DNA from: Pseudomonas monsensis | Lineage (GTDB): Bacteria; Pseudomonadota; Gammaproteobacteria; Pseudomonadales; Pseudomonadaceae | NCBI RefSeq assembly: GCF_014268495.2 | Contig: NZ_CP077087.1 | Span: forward strand, 2,545,501-2,609,500 | DNA: 64,000 nt | Direction of reading: 5' to 3' | The notes under the pieces: generated by a model | Told to the model about the DNA's origin: nothing | The model's database searches: none | What the model saw: the letters and a program-made list of their open reading frames with translations, nothing else | Translations under genes and position numbers: made by a program | Shown here: positions 9,111 through 18,183 of the stretch, one piece after another | How the letters are laid out: every line of letters begins with the position of its first letter | Position numbering within the stretch: the first letter of the stretch is position 1

Positions 9111-9191
9111 CAGAACGGCAATGTCCCAGTGGATGCAAATCCCTTGTGGGCAGTGGTGGCAGTGAGGGAGTGGGACGGATGCAAATCCCTT

Positions 9192-9276
9192 GTGGGAGCG
9201 AGCTTGCTCGCGAATGGGAGCAACCCGAATTCAAGGGTGCAGCGGAAGACGCCTTCGCGAGCAAGCTCGCTCCCAC
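9192..9276. repeat. REPIN element
   Basis: Two inverted REP arms (GTGGGAGCGAGCTTGCTCG and its complement) lie about 85 bp end to end, in the gap between the oxidase and the beta-propeller gene. Two copies of gatgcaaatcccttgtggg (about 9133 and 9179) precede it. It may attenuate transcription within the operon or stabilise the mRNA. Confidence 0.85.
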
Positions 9277-9318
9277 AGGGACCGCGTCGTTTGGACTGAA
9301 TGTGTAGGGGAGTGCTGG

Positions 9319-11241
9319 ATGAACAGGATCATCAACATCATCGGTATTTGCACGCTGGCCATGGCCGGGGCGTTGCTGACGCTGAGTGAGATTGCGCTGG
9401 CGCAAACCGGGACGGGTCAGACGCTGAACCGTGACGGCGTGGCGGTGGATTTCAACCTCAAGCCACTGGCCGCCGACGGCAAGCTGCGCGAAGGCGAATT
9501 CGCCGATGTGCAGTTCCGCGTCACCGACAGCGCTTCCGGCCAGCCGTTGTCCGGGGTAGCGCCGGGAGCCTGGGTCGATCCGCAAACCCTCGCCGCCGAT
9601 CAAGCCCAGGGCCGCGACCAGAGCTGCAAAGCCCGGGTCGGGGTGTTCCTCAAGTCCAACATCGGCGCGCGGCCGTTGCTCGACCTCAACAGCTATTTCC
9701 TGCTGGTGATGAACCGCGACGCCAGCATCGCTGTGGTCGATCCGTCGGTGTCGGTCGGCGGCATCACCAGCACCCTGGCGCGGATCGAGCTCAAGCAACC
9801 GCCGATGGACTGGGTCACCCCCAAAGACAACAAGCGCGTATTCGTCTCGATGCCGATGGCCGGAGAAGTGGCTGTCATCGACAGCGAGCAATTCAAAGTC
9901 CTCGACTCAATCGCCGCTGGCAGCCAACCGGTACGCGTGGCACTGCAACCGGATGAACGCCTGCTGTGGGTCGGCAACAACGCCAGCAAAGCCGAAGGCT
10001 CCGGCGTCACGGTGATCGACAGCCAAAGCCTCAAACCCCTCAAACACTTGCAGACCGGGCGCGGCCACCACGAAATCAGCTTCAGCAAGGACAGCCGTTT
10101 CGCCTTCGTCAGTAACCGCGACGACGGCACCGTCAGCGTGGTCGACATCGCCAGCCTGAACATCGTCCAGCAGATCAAAACCGGCTCGCATCCGCTGTCA
10201 GTCGCCTATTCAGCGCTGTCCGGCGCGGTGTATGTGGCCGATGGCAAGGACGGCACCGTGACTGTGATCGACGCCAGCACCCACGCCATCCGCCGGGTGA
10301 TCAACTTGCAACAAGGCCTCGGCCCCATGGGCTTCAGCGCTGACGGCCGCTTCGGCGTGGTGCTCAACACCGTGGAAAACCGCGCCACGGTCATCGACGC
10401 CGCGACCAACAGCGCCATCCATGATCTGGACGTTTCCGCCGAGCCCTACCAAGTGGTGTTCACCCAGGCCTACGCCTACATCCGCGGGCTCGCCTCGCCG
10501 AAAGTCACCATGATCAACCTGTCGTCCCTCGGCGAAGGCCGCCAGCCGATCAGCCAAAGCTTCGAAGCCGGCCCGCAACCACCGCGTATGGCCGGGGATT
10601 TGCCGCTGGCCTCAAGCCTGGCGGTGTCACGCGACGACAACGCGGTGTTCGTGGTCAACCCGGTCGACAACACCACCTACTTTTACGCCGAAGGCATGAA
10701 CGCGCCGATGTCCGGTTACCCCAACCGTGGCCAGATCGCCCGCGCCGCCATGGTCATCGACCGCAGCCTGCGCGAAGTCTCGCCGGGCCTCTACAGCGCG
10801 CGGGTGAAATTGCCGGCGGCAGGGCGCTTCGATGTGGCATTCCTGCTCAACCAGCCGAACATCATTCACTGTTTCACCGCGCAGATCGACGCCGATGGCA
10901 CCGCAAAAAAACACCTCGGCCAGCCGAAAGTCGAATTCCTTCTCGACAAGACTGCCGTGGCGCTCAACGACCCCTACGTCGTGCGTTTCCGCATCGTTCA
11001 GGGCAAAGACAAGACCCAGCGCAGCGGTGTGAAAGACGTGCAACTGCGCTACTACCTCGCACCCACCTCGCACCCGCGTGAAGTGACGGCGCTGGAAGTC
11101 GCCGACGGCGTGTATGAAGCGCCAATCACCCTCGACCGCAGCGGCGCCTGGTACCTGCATGTGCGTGCGGAGTCGCTGGGCGCCGGTTTCGATGACAAGA
11201 CCTTTGCCAGTGTTCGGGTAGCTCCCGGCCTGGCCCGTTGA
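9319..11241 (+). CDS. secreted YVTN-type beta-propeller protein
   Basis: This 640-residue protein has a signal peptide (about 1-31, ending ALAQ). The central region (about 160-450) is a propeller of repeated blades such as VVDIASLNIVQQIKTGSHP and YVADGKDGTVTVID, typical of YVTN/cytochrome-d1-like folds. The C-terminus has an Ig-like part. Blades of this type often bind haem or partner proteins, but no CxxCH is present here. The ATG at 9319 follows GGGGAG; the longer frame upstream runs through a REPIN and is discarded. Between the oxidase and SCO genes it is likely an accessory or partner of the oxidase (inference). Confidence 0.82.
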   Translation: MNRIINIIGICTLAMAGALLTLSEIALAQTGTGQTLNRDGVAVDFNLKPLAADGKLREGEFADVQFRVTDSASGQPLSGVAPGAWVDPQTLAADQAQGRDQSCKARVGVFLKSNIGARPLLDLNSYFLLVMNRDASIAVVDPSVSVGGITSTLARIELKQPPMDWVTPKDNKRVFVSMPMAGEVAVIDSEQFKVLDSIAAGSQPVRVALQPDERLLWVGNNASKAEGSGVTVIDSQSLKPLKHLQTGRGHHEISFSKDSRFAFVSNRDDGTVSVVDIASLNIVQQIKTGSHPLSVAYSALSGAVYVADGKDGTVTVIDASTHAIRRVINLQQGLGPMGFSADGRFGVVLNTVENRATVIDAATNSAIHDLDVSAEPYQVVFTQAYAYIRGLASPKVTMINLSSLGEGRQPISQSFEAGPQPPRMAGDLPLASSLAVSRDDNAVFVVNPVDNTTYFYAEGMNAPMSGYPNRGQIARAAMVIDRSLREVSPGLYSARVKLPAAGRFDVAFLLNQPNIIHCFTAQIDADGTAKKHLGQPKVEFLLDKTAVALNDPYVVRFRIVQGKDKTQRSGVKDVQLRYYLAPTSHPREVTALEVADGVYEAPITLDRSGAWYLHVRAESLGAGFDDKTFASVRVAPGLAR

Positions 11242-11255
11242 AGAGGAGTTTCGAC

Positions 11256-11906
11256 ATGAACCGATTTGCATCCAGTGGCCTGCTGACCTTGTGTCTGTTG
11301 AGCCTCGGTCTCCAACAAGTCCAAGCCCATTCTGCGGACGAACACGCCGGGCACAAGGTCCCGGCCAGCAATACTCAGGAACACGCTCAGGTGAAGTTCG
11401 CCAACGTGCCGCTGCTCGACCAGAACGGCAAAACCGTGCGCCTTGAACAAGACCTGGTGCAGGGCAAAATCGTCGTCATGAGCTTCATCTACACCAGTTG
11501 CACCACGGTGTGCCCGGTGGTCTCGTCGATCATGGGCAAGGTGCAGAAACAACTCGGTGCGCGGGTCGGCGAAGAAGTGCAACTGGTGTCGATCAGCATC
11601 GACCCGCAGCGCGACGACCCGAAACGCCTGCAGGATTATGCGCGCACCTTCCAGCGCGGCCCGGGCTGGAGCTGGCTGACCGGCTCGCCGCAGTCGATCA
11701 ATGAAACCCTCAAGGGCCTCGGCAGTTTCAGCGGCGACCTGAAGAGCCATCAACCGCTGATCCTCGTCGGCGACGGCAACAGCCGCCACTGGATGCGCTA
11801 CTACGGCTTCACCGATCCGGCGCTGCTGGCTAAGGAAGTGGAAAAACTCAGCGGCTTGCGCACCCACGCCAAACACACCGCCATCGCCATGGAGCAACAG
11901 CCATGA
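11256..11906 (+). CDS. SCO1/SenC copper chaperone (first copy)
   Basis: This 216-residue thioredoxin-fold protein has a signal peptide (about 1-24). The copper-binding CxxxC is at residues 82 and 86 (TSCTTVCP), and the His ligand is in the SHQPLILVGD segment near the C-terminus. SCO proteins deliver copper or reduce cysteines at copper sites in the periplasm; here the natural client is the multicopper oxidase upstream. A His-rich N-terminal stretch (HSADEHAGH) may also hold metal. GAGGAG precedes the ATG, which is 14 bp after the propeller gene; the stop overlaps the next start (ATGA). Confidence 0.9.
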   Translation: MNRFASSGLLTLCLLSLGLQQVQAHSADEHAGHKVPASNTQEHAQVKFANVPLLDQNGKTVRLEQDLVQGKIVVMSFIYTSCTTVCPVVSSIMGKVQKQLGARVGEEVQLVSISIDPQRDDPKRLQDYARTFQRGPGWSWLTGSPQSINETLKGLGSFSGDLKSHQPLILVGDGNSRHWMRYYGFTDPALLAKEVEKLSGLRTHAKHTAIAMEQQP

Positions 11907-12523
11907 GACTGCTCGACTGGATCTCCCTGACCGTGTGCTTCTGGATCTTCAGCACCGTGGCGTTTGCCCACGAAGGCCATGCCCCTGAGGCACCAGCGGC
12001 GGTTGCCGCCGCGCCGGCGACAGGCACCCACGACGCGAAAACCTGGTTCACCGACACGCCGTTGCAGGATCAGAACGGCGAGACCCTGCGCTTCTATAGC
12101 GATGCGCTGCAAAACCGCATCGTCCTGCTTAACGTGATCTTCACCAGTTGCAATGACGCATGTCCGCTGATCACCCAAAAGCTCAAGGAAGTCCGCGAGC
12201 TGCTCGGTGACAAGGCCTCGGACATCACCTTCATTTCCCTTACCAGTGACCCGCTGCGCGACACGCCGGCGGTGCTCAAGGCTTACACCTTGAAGCAGGG
12301 TTCCGATGACCCTCATTGGCTTTTTCTTACTGGCGACAAAGCGCAGATGGACCTGGTATTGAGCCGCATCGGCCAGATCGTGCCGACGCCCGAGCAACAC
12401 TCCACGCAGCTGATCGTCGGCGATGTCGCCAATAAACGCTGGAGCAAAATCCGTCCCGACGCCCCGGCCGCCGCCATTGCCCAGCGTTTGCAGTTGCTGA
12501 CAATGCCCGTGGCTGGCCGCTGA
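11903..12523 (+). CDS. SCO1/SenC copper chaperone (second copy)
   Basis: This 206-residue paralogue of the preceding gene has a signal peptide (about 1-22, ending AFA), CxxxC at 83 and 87 (TSCNDACP) and the His in EQHSTQLIVGD. It overlaps the first SCO gene by 4 bp, indicating translational coupling. Two different SCO proteins in tandem suggest separate roles, for example copper delivery and thiol reduction, or service to different copper sites of the large oxidase (inference). Confidence 0.9.
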   Translation: MRLLDWISLTVCFWIFSTVAFAHEGHAPEAPAAVAAAPATGTHDAKTWFTDTPLQDQNGETLRFYSDALQNRIVLLNVIFTSCNDACPLITQKLKEVRELLGDKASDITFISLTSDPLRDTPAVLKAYTLKQGSDDPHWLFLTGDKAQMDLVLSRIGQIVPTPEQHSTQLIVGDVANKRWSKIRPDAPAAAIAQRLQLLTMPVAGR

Positions 12524-12532
12524 GTCCGCGCC

Positions 12533-14083
12533 ATGAACCTGAGCCGCGTCCTCGCCCTGATCCTGCTCGCTGGCCTCAGCCTTGGCGCGAGCGCTGCGCC
12601 GTTGACACCGGAAGAGGCGGCGGGCAAGCGTCTTTATCGTCAAGGCCTGTCGGCCAGTGGCGAAGCGATCATGGCACGGGTTGGCGCGGCGGACGTGCTG
12701 CTGCCGGCGACCAGCTTGCCGTGCGCCAATTGCCACGGTGCCGATGGCCTCGGTCGGCCTGAAGGCGGCGTGCGTCCCCCCGAGTTGAACTGGGCGCGAC
12801 TGACCAGCACGTATGGCCAGCAACAGGTCAACGGCCGCAGTTATCCGGCCTACAGCGAGAGCAGTCTTGCCACGGCTATCGAGCAGGGCCGCGACCCCGG
12901 CCACAATCGTCTCGACCCGAGCATGCCGCGCTTTCTGCTGTCGATGAAGGATCAGCACAACCTCACCGCCTATCTCAAACGCCTCGCCGATGAGCGCGAT
13001 CCCGGCCTCGATGCCGAGACCTTGCATCTGGGCACCTTGCTGCCCAGCCAAGGGCCGCTGGCCGAGGAGGGCGCGACGGTGGCGGCGGTACTCAATGGCA
13101 GTGTGGCGCAGATCAATCAAGCCGGCGGCATACATGGGCGGCAACTGCGCCTGACGGTGATCGATCCCGGTCCGGACCGCGCCAGTGCCGAGCAGGCTCT
13201 GCAACAGTTGATCGAGCAGGAACAGGTGTTCGCGTTGATCGCGCCGCTGGCGCCGGCCCTCGACAGTGACTTGGGGCTGCGCCTGGAACAGGCCGGCGTG
13301 CCGCTGATCGGGCCGATGTCGATCCTCGGCACCCTGCAGGCCAGTCCGCAGATTTTCGAACCCTTGCCGGGATTGCCTGAACAGTTGATCGCGCTGGCCG
13401 ACTACGCCACGGCAAGCCTGCGTGTGCTGCAAGGGCCGACGCTGATTGCTTATCCCGATGACCCTGCACAAACGCTGGCCGCGCAAAACCTTGGCCAGTA
13501 TTTGCAGGATCACGGCTGGCAAAAAGTCCATCTGCAAGCCTACGACCAAGCTGCAGATGCGCTACCGCTGGGTTCGCGCTCGGTGTTCTATCTGGGCAAT
13601 GGCGGCGGTTTCAGTCGTCTGGCCACGAGGCTGCAAAGCGCCGGGCAAGTGCCTTATCTGTTTGCCGCCTCCAGCCAGGTGGCCGGCGATCTGCTGCAAG
13701 TTCCCGACGGCTTCACCCGACGGGTGTTCCTCGCCTATCCGTTTGTGCCCAGCGACTGGACCCAGGCCGGGCGCATGGCCCTGACGTTACTGCGTGAAGG
13801 CCAGGGCCTCGGCGCCCAGCACGCGGTGCTGCAAGTCGGCGCTTACACCTCGATGCTGCTGCTCAGCGAAGGCATGAAGCAGGCCGGCCGCGACGCCAGC
13901 CGGGAAAAACTGGTGGCGGCGCTGGAAGACCTGCACGACTTCGACACCGGCCTGACCCCGCGCCTGAGCTTCGGCCCCGGTCGACGCTTGGGCTTGAGTG
14001 GCGCGCATGTGGTCACCGTGGATTTGCCCGATCAGCGTTTCTATCTGGTCGCGCCCTATAAACCGATTGTTGCCAGCCCCTGA
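12533..14083 (+). CDS. cytochrome c fused to periplasmic ligand-binding domain
   Basis: This 516-residue exported protein has a signal peptide (about 1-22). A class I cytochrome c domain (about 25-155) has the haem motif CANCH at 64-68 and a candidate Met ligand in DPSMPRF. A type 1 periplasmic-binding fold (ABC-transporter amino-acid/amide family, about 165-505) follows, with LLPSQGPLAEEG, NQAGGIHGRQLRLTVIDPG and VAALEDLHDFDTG. No permease or ATPase gene is nearby, so the binding domain probably senses a ligand or docks rather than feeding a transporter. It could take electrons from the oxidase. The start is 9 bp after the SCO gene. Confidence 0.85.
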   Translation: MNLSRVLALILLAGLSLGASAAPLTPEEAAGKRLYRQGLSASGEAIMARVGAADVLLPATSLPCANCHGADGLGRPEGGVRPPELNWARLTSTYGQQQVNGRSYPAYSESSLATAIEQGRDPGHNRLDPSMPRFLLSMKDQHNLTAYLKRLADERDPGLDAETLHLGTLLPSQGPLAEEGATVAAVLNGSVAQINQAGGIHGRQLRLTVIDPGPDRASAEQALQQLIEQEQVFALIAPLAPALDSDLGLRLEQAGVPLIGPMSILGTLQASPQIFEPLPGLPEQLIALADYATASLRVLQGPTLIAYPDDPAQTLAAQNLGQYLQDHGWQKVHLQAYDQAADALPLGSRSVFYLGNGGGFSRLATRLQSAGQVPYLFAASSQVAGDLLQVPDGFTRRVFLAYPFVPSDWTQAGRMALTLLREGQGLGAQHAVLQVGAYTSMLLLSEGMKQAGRDASREKLVAALEDLHDFDTGLTPRLSFGPGRRLGLSGAHVVTVDLPDQRFYLVAPYKPIVASP

Positions 14084-14098
14084 ACGGAGGCCCCGATC

Positions 14099-14860
14099 AT
14101 GAAACTCTCAACGCTGATCTTGTTGCTGACTTGCTGGCTGCCGCTGGCGTGGGCGAATAACGAGCCGGCCGTGGCGCGGGTCAATGGCGAGGAAATATCA
14201 GGCTTTCGCTTCGAGCGCTTTTTCGCTGAATACCTGGAAGATCAGGGCCGTGCGGTGACGAGCATTCGCAGTCCCAAGGCCTACAAGGAACTGCGTCAGG
14301 CGGCGTTGCAAATGCTGATCGACAAAGAATTGCTGTGGCAGGAATCGCAGAAACGCGGGCGGCAGATCGACGAGCAAGCGGTGCGTCAGCAGATCGAGCA
14401 AACCCGCATTGCCATCGGCGGCGCGGATAAATTTGTCCGGCGCTTGCAGGATGCCGGTTTCGATGAGGCGTCCTTCACCGAGTACACCCGCCGGGAACTG
14501 GCGGCGCAGCAGATGTTCGCCGAACTGATCCGCGCCAATACCTTGCAACCCCGCCACCTGCTGATCCGCGTGCCCGCGCAAGCGGATGCAGCCACAGTCG
14601 CCGCAGCGCGTCTACGCTTGATGCAAATGCGCGCGCCGATTGCCGAGGCCGCGACGTTTGCCAGCCAACCGCTGCGTTCACCGTTCGGCTGGCATGTGAT
14701 TTATTTGCAGAACCACTTGGAGGCCGCCGATGTCCCAGATTTACAGGGGCTGGATACAGTCAGGGCAGAGCTCGCCCGACAGCAACAGACCCAGGCTCGT
14801 CGTCAGGTGCTCGCGCAATTACGGGTGCAGAACAGGATCGAACGAATTGACGACGACTGA
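14099..14860 (+). CDS. periplasmic PpiC/SurA-like peptidyl-prolyl isomerase
   Basis: This 253-residue protein has a signal peptide (about 1-20, ending AWA). An N-terminal SurA_N-like helical chaperone domain (about 25-150) carries ALQMLIDKELLWQESQKRG. The parvulin-like C-terminal part has PRHLLIRVPAQAD and FGWHVIYLQNH. The parvulin domain is shortened: the usual Gly-Gly-Asp-Leu-Gly region is missing between the two conserved ends, so chaperone activity may remain without isomerase activity. It is last in the oxidase operon, where it would assist folding of the giant oxidase in the periplasm (inference). Confidence 0.85.
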   Translation: MKLSTLILLLTCWLPLAWANNEPAVARVNGEEISGFRFERFFAEYLEDQGRAVTSIRSPKAYKELRQAALQMLIDKELLWQESQKRGRQIDEQAVRQQIEQTRIAIGGADKFVRRLQDAGFDEASFTEYTRRELAAQQMFAELIRANTLQPRHLLIRVPAQADAATVAAARLRLMQMRAPIAEAATFASQPLRSPFGWHVIYLQNHLEAADVPDLQGLDTVRAELARQQQTQARRQVLAQLRVQNRIERIDDD

Positions 14861-14863
14861 AGG

Positions 14864-14926
14864 TTCCCCCCCAATAGTGGGGAATGGCTTCGATGCCCAT
14901 TCAGGTGCTTCCCCGTTTCTGGGGAA
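14864..14926. promoter_or_regulatory. paired GGGG/CCCC repeats, candidate MnxR enhancer
   Basis: TTCCCCCCAATAGTGGGGAA (14864-14884) and the perfect palindrome TTCCCCGTTTCTGGGGAA (14909-14926) lie 75-135 bp upstream of the -24/-12 element at 15000. These are the best examples of the recurring motif. Confidence 0.7.
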
Positions 14927-14998
14927 CGGGGTACCGGGACGAGCGGGCATTGTCATTAAATTCAAGGACATGAAGAGATAAAATTACCGGAACTCAGC

Positions 14999-15015
14999 CT
15001 GGCATGAAGTGTGCG
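14999..15015 (+). promoter_or_regulatory. sigma-54 promoter of the secretion/curli operon
   Basis: CTGGCATGAAGTGTGC has GG-N10-GC spacing and TGGCA at -24; the -12 block is GTGC rather than TTGC. It is about 65 bp before the TTG start of the receiver gene and downstream of two operator-like repeats. Confidence 0.75.
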
Positions 15016-15079
15016 TTACCCCTGGTAAGGCGCACTCTCAGGGCGGGGTCATCGGACCTGCTGTTTCAAGGAGTCGACC

Positions 15080-15610
15080 TTGGTTAACAAAGTACTGGTT
15101 GTCGAAGACGAACAGCTGCTTGCACAAAACCTTCAGGATTATCTGTCGGCGCAAGGGCTGGAAGTCGCGATTGCACATGACGGAGCGACGGCTATCGGTT
15201 TGGCCGAAACCTTTGCCCCCGACGTGCTGGTGTTCGATTACCGCTTGCCCGATATGGAAGGCTTTGAGGTGCTCGACGCGGTCCGCCAGAACAGGACGTG
15301 CCATTTTGTGCTGATAACGGGTCACCCGACCGCCGAAGTCTGTGAGCGGGCGCGGCAACTGGGGGTCAGCCACATCCTGTTCAAACCGTTTCCCTTGGCG
15401 GAACTGGCGCGGGCGGTCTGCGACCTTCTGGGCATCAAGCGCGAAGCGAAACCCGGTGCGAGCCCCTCCGAGGGCTTTGTCGAACGACGCCAGAGCAGGA
15501 CCGAGAGCTTCCCGTTGCAGTTGTACGATGGCAGTTGGGTGTTGGCGGATCGGCGACGACAGTCGCGCGCCATGGCACCCGACGAAGATCAAATGCTCAC
15601 CGGGGAGTAA
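15080..15610 (+). CDS. stand-alone response-regulator receiver protein
   Basis: This 176-residue protein has a receiver domain (1-118) with acidic pair E9/D10, phospho-acceptor D53 in VFDYRLPDMEG and K102 in LFKPF. There is no DNA-binding output domain; the roughly 55-residue tail is Arg-rich (ERRQSR, ADRRRQSR) around LYDGSWVL. It starts with TTG after AAGGAG. As first gene of the secretion operon it could control assembly or the ATPase by phosphorylation. MnxS1 or MnxS2 encoded at 33-40 kb are plausible phosphate donors (inference). Confidence 0.85.
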   Translation: MVNKVLVVEDEQLLAQNLQDYLSAQGLEVAIAHDGATAIGLAETFAPDVLVFDYRLPDMEGFEVLDAVRQNRTCHFVLITGHPTAEVCERARQLGVSHILFKPFPLAELARAVCDLLGIKREAKPGASPSEGFVERRQSRTESFPLQLYDGSWVLADRRRQSRAMAPDEDQMLTGE

Positions 15611-15691
15611 TGGCGCGATCAGACGTTCCGGCACTTGCCGCCAAGGTTTGCCGCGCCGACAGGGCTCTAAGCCCCGGTTGGAGAGCAAGCC

Positions 15692-17398
15692 ATGGAACGT
15701 CTGTCCGTTGTCGTCGAACCGCTGCCGGCCGCAAGCGCCCCCGAGCGCTTTTCCAGTGAGCAGCTGGCCCAGGCCCGGGCGCGGGCCGCCACTTCTGGCG
15801 AACGCGTGCTTGAAGCCCTCGGCGTGCTCTGTGAACTGGCGCCGATGCCGTTCATTCACACCCTCGGCGCCACCCTGCATTACCCGGTGCTCGACACCGA
15901 CAGCCTGTTTCAAGCGACGCCGGTATTTGACCGGGTCACCCTCGCACAATGCCTGAAACGTGAATTCATCCTGCTGCGCCACAATGACGAAGTCATCGGT
16001 GTATTCGCCGACCCCTTCGACCCGGCGCGCCTGGCCTGGATCGACGATTGCCTGCACGGCGCACCGCTGCATCTGGTCCACGCCGATGACCTCAAAGCCT
16101 ATCTGGCCCGTCACGAAGAAAGCTTCCACGCCGTCGAATCGCTGAACGCCCAAGGCGACACGCATAACGAAATCGACACCCTGCAAAGCCTGTCGCTGAC
16201 CAGCATCAGCGAAGACGCCAGCAGCGTGGTGAAACTGGTCAACTCGACCCTCTACGACGCGCTGAAAATGCACGCCAGCGACATCCACCTCGGCACCACC
16301 GGCCACGGTCTGGTGATCAAGTACCGCATCGACGGCGTGCTCAACAACATCAGCAAAGTCCAGGGCAACGAGTTCGCCGAGCAGGTGATCTCGCGGGTCA
16401 AGGTCATGGCCGAACTGGACATCGGCGAGAAACGCGTACCGCAGGACGGGCGCTTCAAAATTGGCATCAGCGGTCGCCAGATCGACTTTCGCGTGTCGAT
16501 CATGCCGAGCATCTTCGGTGAAGACGCAGTGCTGCGGGTGCTCGACAAGCAGGATCTGGCCGACAAGGTCTGCGGCGTGCAATTGCAGGCGCTGGGCTTT
16601 GAAGACGAAACCCTGCGCCAGTTGCGCCGCCTCGCCGCCGAACCCTACGGCATGGTGCTGGTCACCGGCCCGACCGGCAGCGGCAAGACCACCACGCTGT
16701 ACGCGATGATCACCGAGATCAACCACGGCGTGGACAAGATCATCACCATCGAAGACCCGGTCGAATATCAACTGCCGGGGGTGCTGCAGATCCCGGTCAA
16801 TGAGAAAAAAGGCCTGACCTTCGCCCGCGGCCTGCGCTCGATCCTGCGCCACGACCCGGACAAGATCATGGTCGGCGAAATCCGTGACCCGGACACCGCG
16901 CAGATCGCCGTGCAGTCGGCGCTCACCGGTCACCTGGTGTTCACCACCATCCACGCCAACAACGTCTTCGACGTGATCGGCCGCTTCACCCAAATGGAAA
17001 TCGACCCCTACAGCCTGGTCTCGGCGCTCAACGCGATTCTTGCCCAGCGCCTGATCCGTCTGGTCTGCGCCAGTTGCAGCGCGCCGGTCAATCCGAGCGA
17101 TGAAGAACTGCGCGCCTCGGGCCTCGATCCACAGAAAGTCGATCACTACCATTTCGTCCACGGCAAAGGCTGCGGCCACTGCCGGGGCAGCGGCTATCGC
17201 GGGCGCACGGCGATTGCCGAGCTGCTGCACCTCGATGACGAGTTGCGCCAGATGATCGTCGAGCGCCAACCGATCAAACAAATCAAAGCCCTGGCCTGTG
17301 CCCGTGGTTTGCGCCTGCTGCGCGAATCGGCGCTGGAGCTGGTGGAACAAGGTCGCACCACGCTGGAGGAGATCAATCGTGTCACTTTTATCGCGTGA
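15692..17398 (+). CDS. gspE: GspE/PilB-type secretion ATPase
   Basis: This 568-residue cytoplasmic hexameric ATPase powers pseudopilus assembly. It has an MshEN-like N-terminal domain (about 1-145), Walker A GPTGSGKTTTLY (about 326-337), Asp box and Walker B regions (EDPVEYQLPG, MVGEIRDPDTAQIA), a His box (HLVFTTIHANN) and a C-terminal four-cysteine zinc motif (CASC...GCGHC). GGAGAG precedes the ATG. It lies 81 bp after the receiver gene and overlaps the next gene by 20 bp. Confidence 0.95.
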   Translation: MERLSVVVEPLPAASAPERFSSEQLAQARARAATSGERVLEALGVLCELAPMPFIHTLGATLHYPVLDTDSLFQATPVFDRVTLAQCLKREFILLRHNDEVIGVFADPFDPARLAWIDDCLHGAPLHLVHADDLKAYLARHEESFHAVESLNAQGDTHNEIDTLQSLSLTSISEDASSVVKLVNSTLYDALKMHASDIHLGTTGHGLVIKYRIDGVLNNISKVQGNEFAEQVISRVKVMAELDIGEKRVPQDGRFKIGISGRQIDFRVSIMPSIFGEDAVLRVLDKQDLADKVCGVQLQALGFEDETLRQLRRLAAEPYGMVLVTGPTGSGKTTTLYAMITEINHGVDKIITIEDPVEYQLPGVLQIPVNEKKGLTFARGLRSILRHDPDKIMVGEIRDPDTAQIAVQSALTGHLVFTTIHANNVFDVIGRFTQMEIDPYSLVSALNAILAQRLIRLVCASCSAPVNPSDEELRASGLDPQKVDHYHFVHGKGCGHCRGSGYRGRTAIAELLHLDDELRQMIVERQPIKQIKALACARGLRLLRESALELVEQGRTTLEEINRVTFIA

Positions 17399-18182
17399 GC
17401 GTTTTATCGCCGTGCTCGGCGCCAGCGGTGTTGGCCTTGGTCAGCGGCGTGGCAGCGACACCCTGTGGCTGGGCAGCGTCGGTTACATCGACGAAGGCTT
17501 CCAGAGCTACGCGGTGGCGCTGGATACCCTCGATCGCCTGCTCGGTGAACATGCCCGTGCCGGTGCCGAATTGAGCGTGGTCATCTCCGGGCACTTCAGC
17601 CGCTTCTGCCTGGTGCCATGGAGCGCGCAGATCAGCAGCCCGGAAGAACTGCGCGGCTTCGCTCAACTGTGTTTCGAAGACCTGTTTGGCGCGCCGACGC
17701 AAGCCTGGAGTCTGGTGTTGTCCGCCGAGCCGGCCGGTTACGACCGCATCGCCAGCGCCTTGCCGCAAGACTTGCTCGAACGCCTGCGCACGCTGGTCAG
17801 CGCTCGCGGTTTGCGCCTGCGCTCGGTGCAGCCGTACCTGATGACGGCGTTCAACCGCTTTGACAAAAGCCTCGATGCCGGCGACTTCCTGTTCGTCGTC
17901 GCCGAGCCGCAACGCAGCGTGTTGTTGCTGGCGAGGGAAGGGCGCTGGGCTGGCGTGCGTTCGGTGGGCGGCAGCGACAGCGATGCCGCGTTGAATGCCC
18001 TGATCGGTCGCGAACGGCAGCTGCAAGCCTCGACCAGCGAACGCGCCTTCAACGTTTATCTGCATGCTCCGGCGCGCCTCGATGCGCATCCGGACGTGGC
18101 GGGTGTGCAACTGCGCACCCTCGAAGACGACTCGATGACTGTGCGTGACGGCTTGTACGTCATGTCCCGGGCGGTGGCCTGA
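17379..18182 (+). CDS. PilM/MshI/GspL-like cytoplasmic assembly protein
   Basis: This 267-residue protein is probably an actin-like fold of the PilM/MshI class. It is moderately conserved and shows no membrane segment, so it would act in the cytoplasm, linking the ATPase to the inner-membrane PilN/PilO-like proteins encoded next. A GTG start at 17379 after GGAGGA is preferred; the longer frame lies inside gspE. The assignment rests mostly on position in a gspE-M-N-O-P-secretin order and on motifs such as LRGFAQLCFEDLFG and GLRLRSVQPYLMTAFNRF. Confidence 0.7.
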   Translation: MSLLSRERFIAVLGASGVGLGQRRGSDTLWLGSVGYIDEGFQSYAVALDTLDRLLGEHARAGAELSVVISGHFSRFCLVPWSAQISSPEELRGFAQLCFEDLFGAPTQAWSLVLSAEPAGYDRIASALPQDLLERLRTLVSARGLRLRSVQPYLMTAFNRFDKSLDAGDFLFVVAEPQRSVLLLAREGRWAGVRSVGGSDSDAALNALIGRERQLQASTSERAFNVYLHAPARLDAHPDVAGVQLRTLEDDSMTVRDGLYVMSRAVA

Positions 18183-18183
18183 C

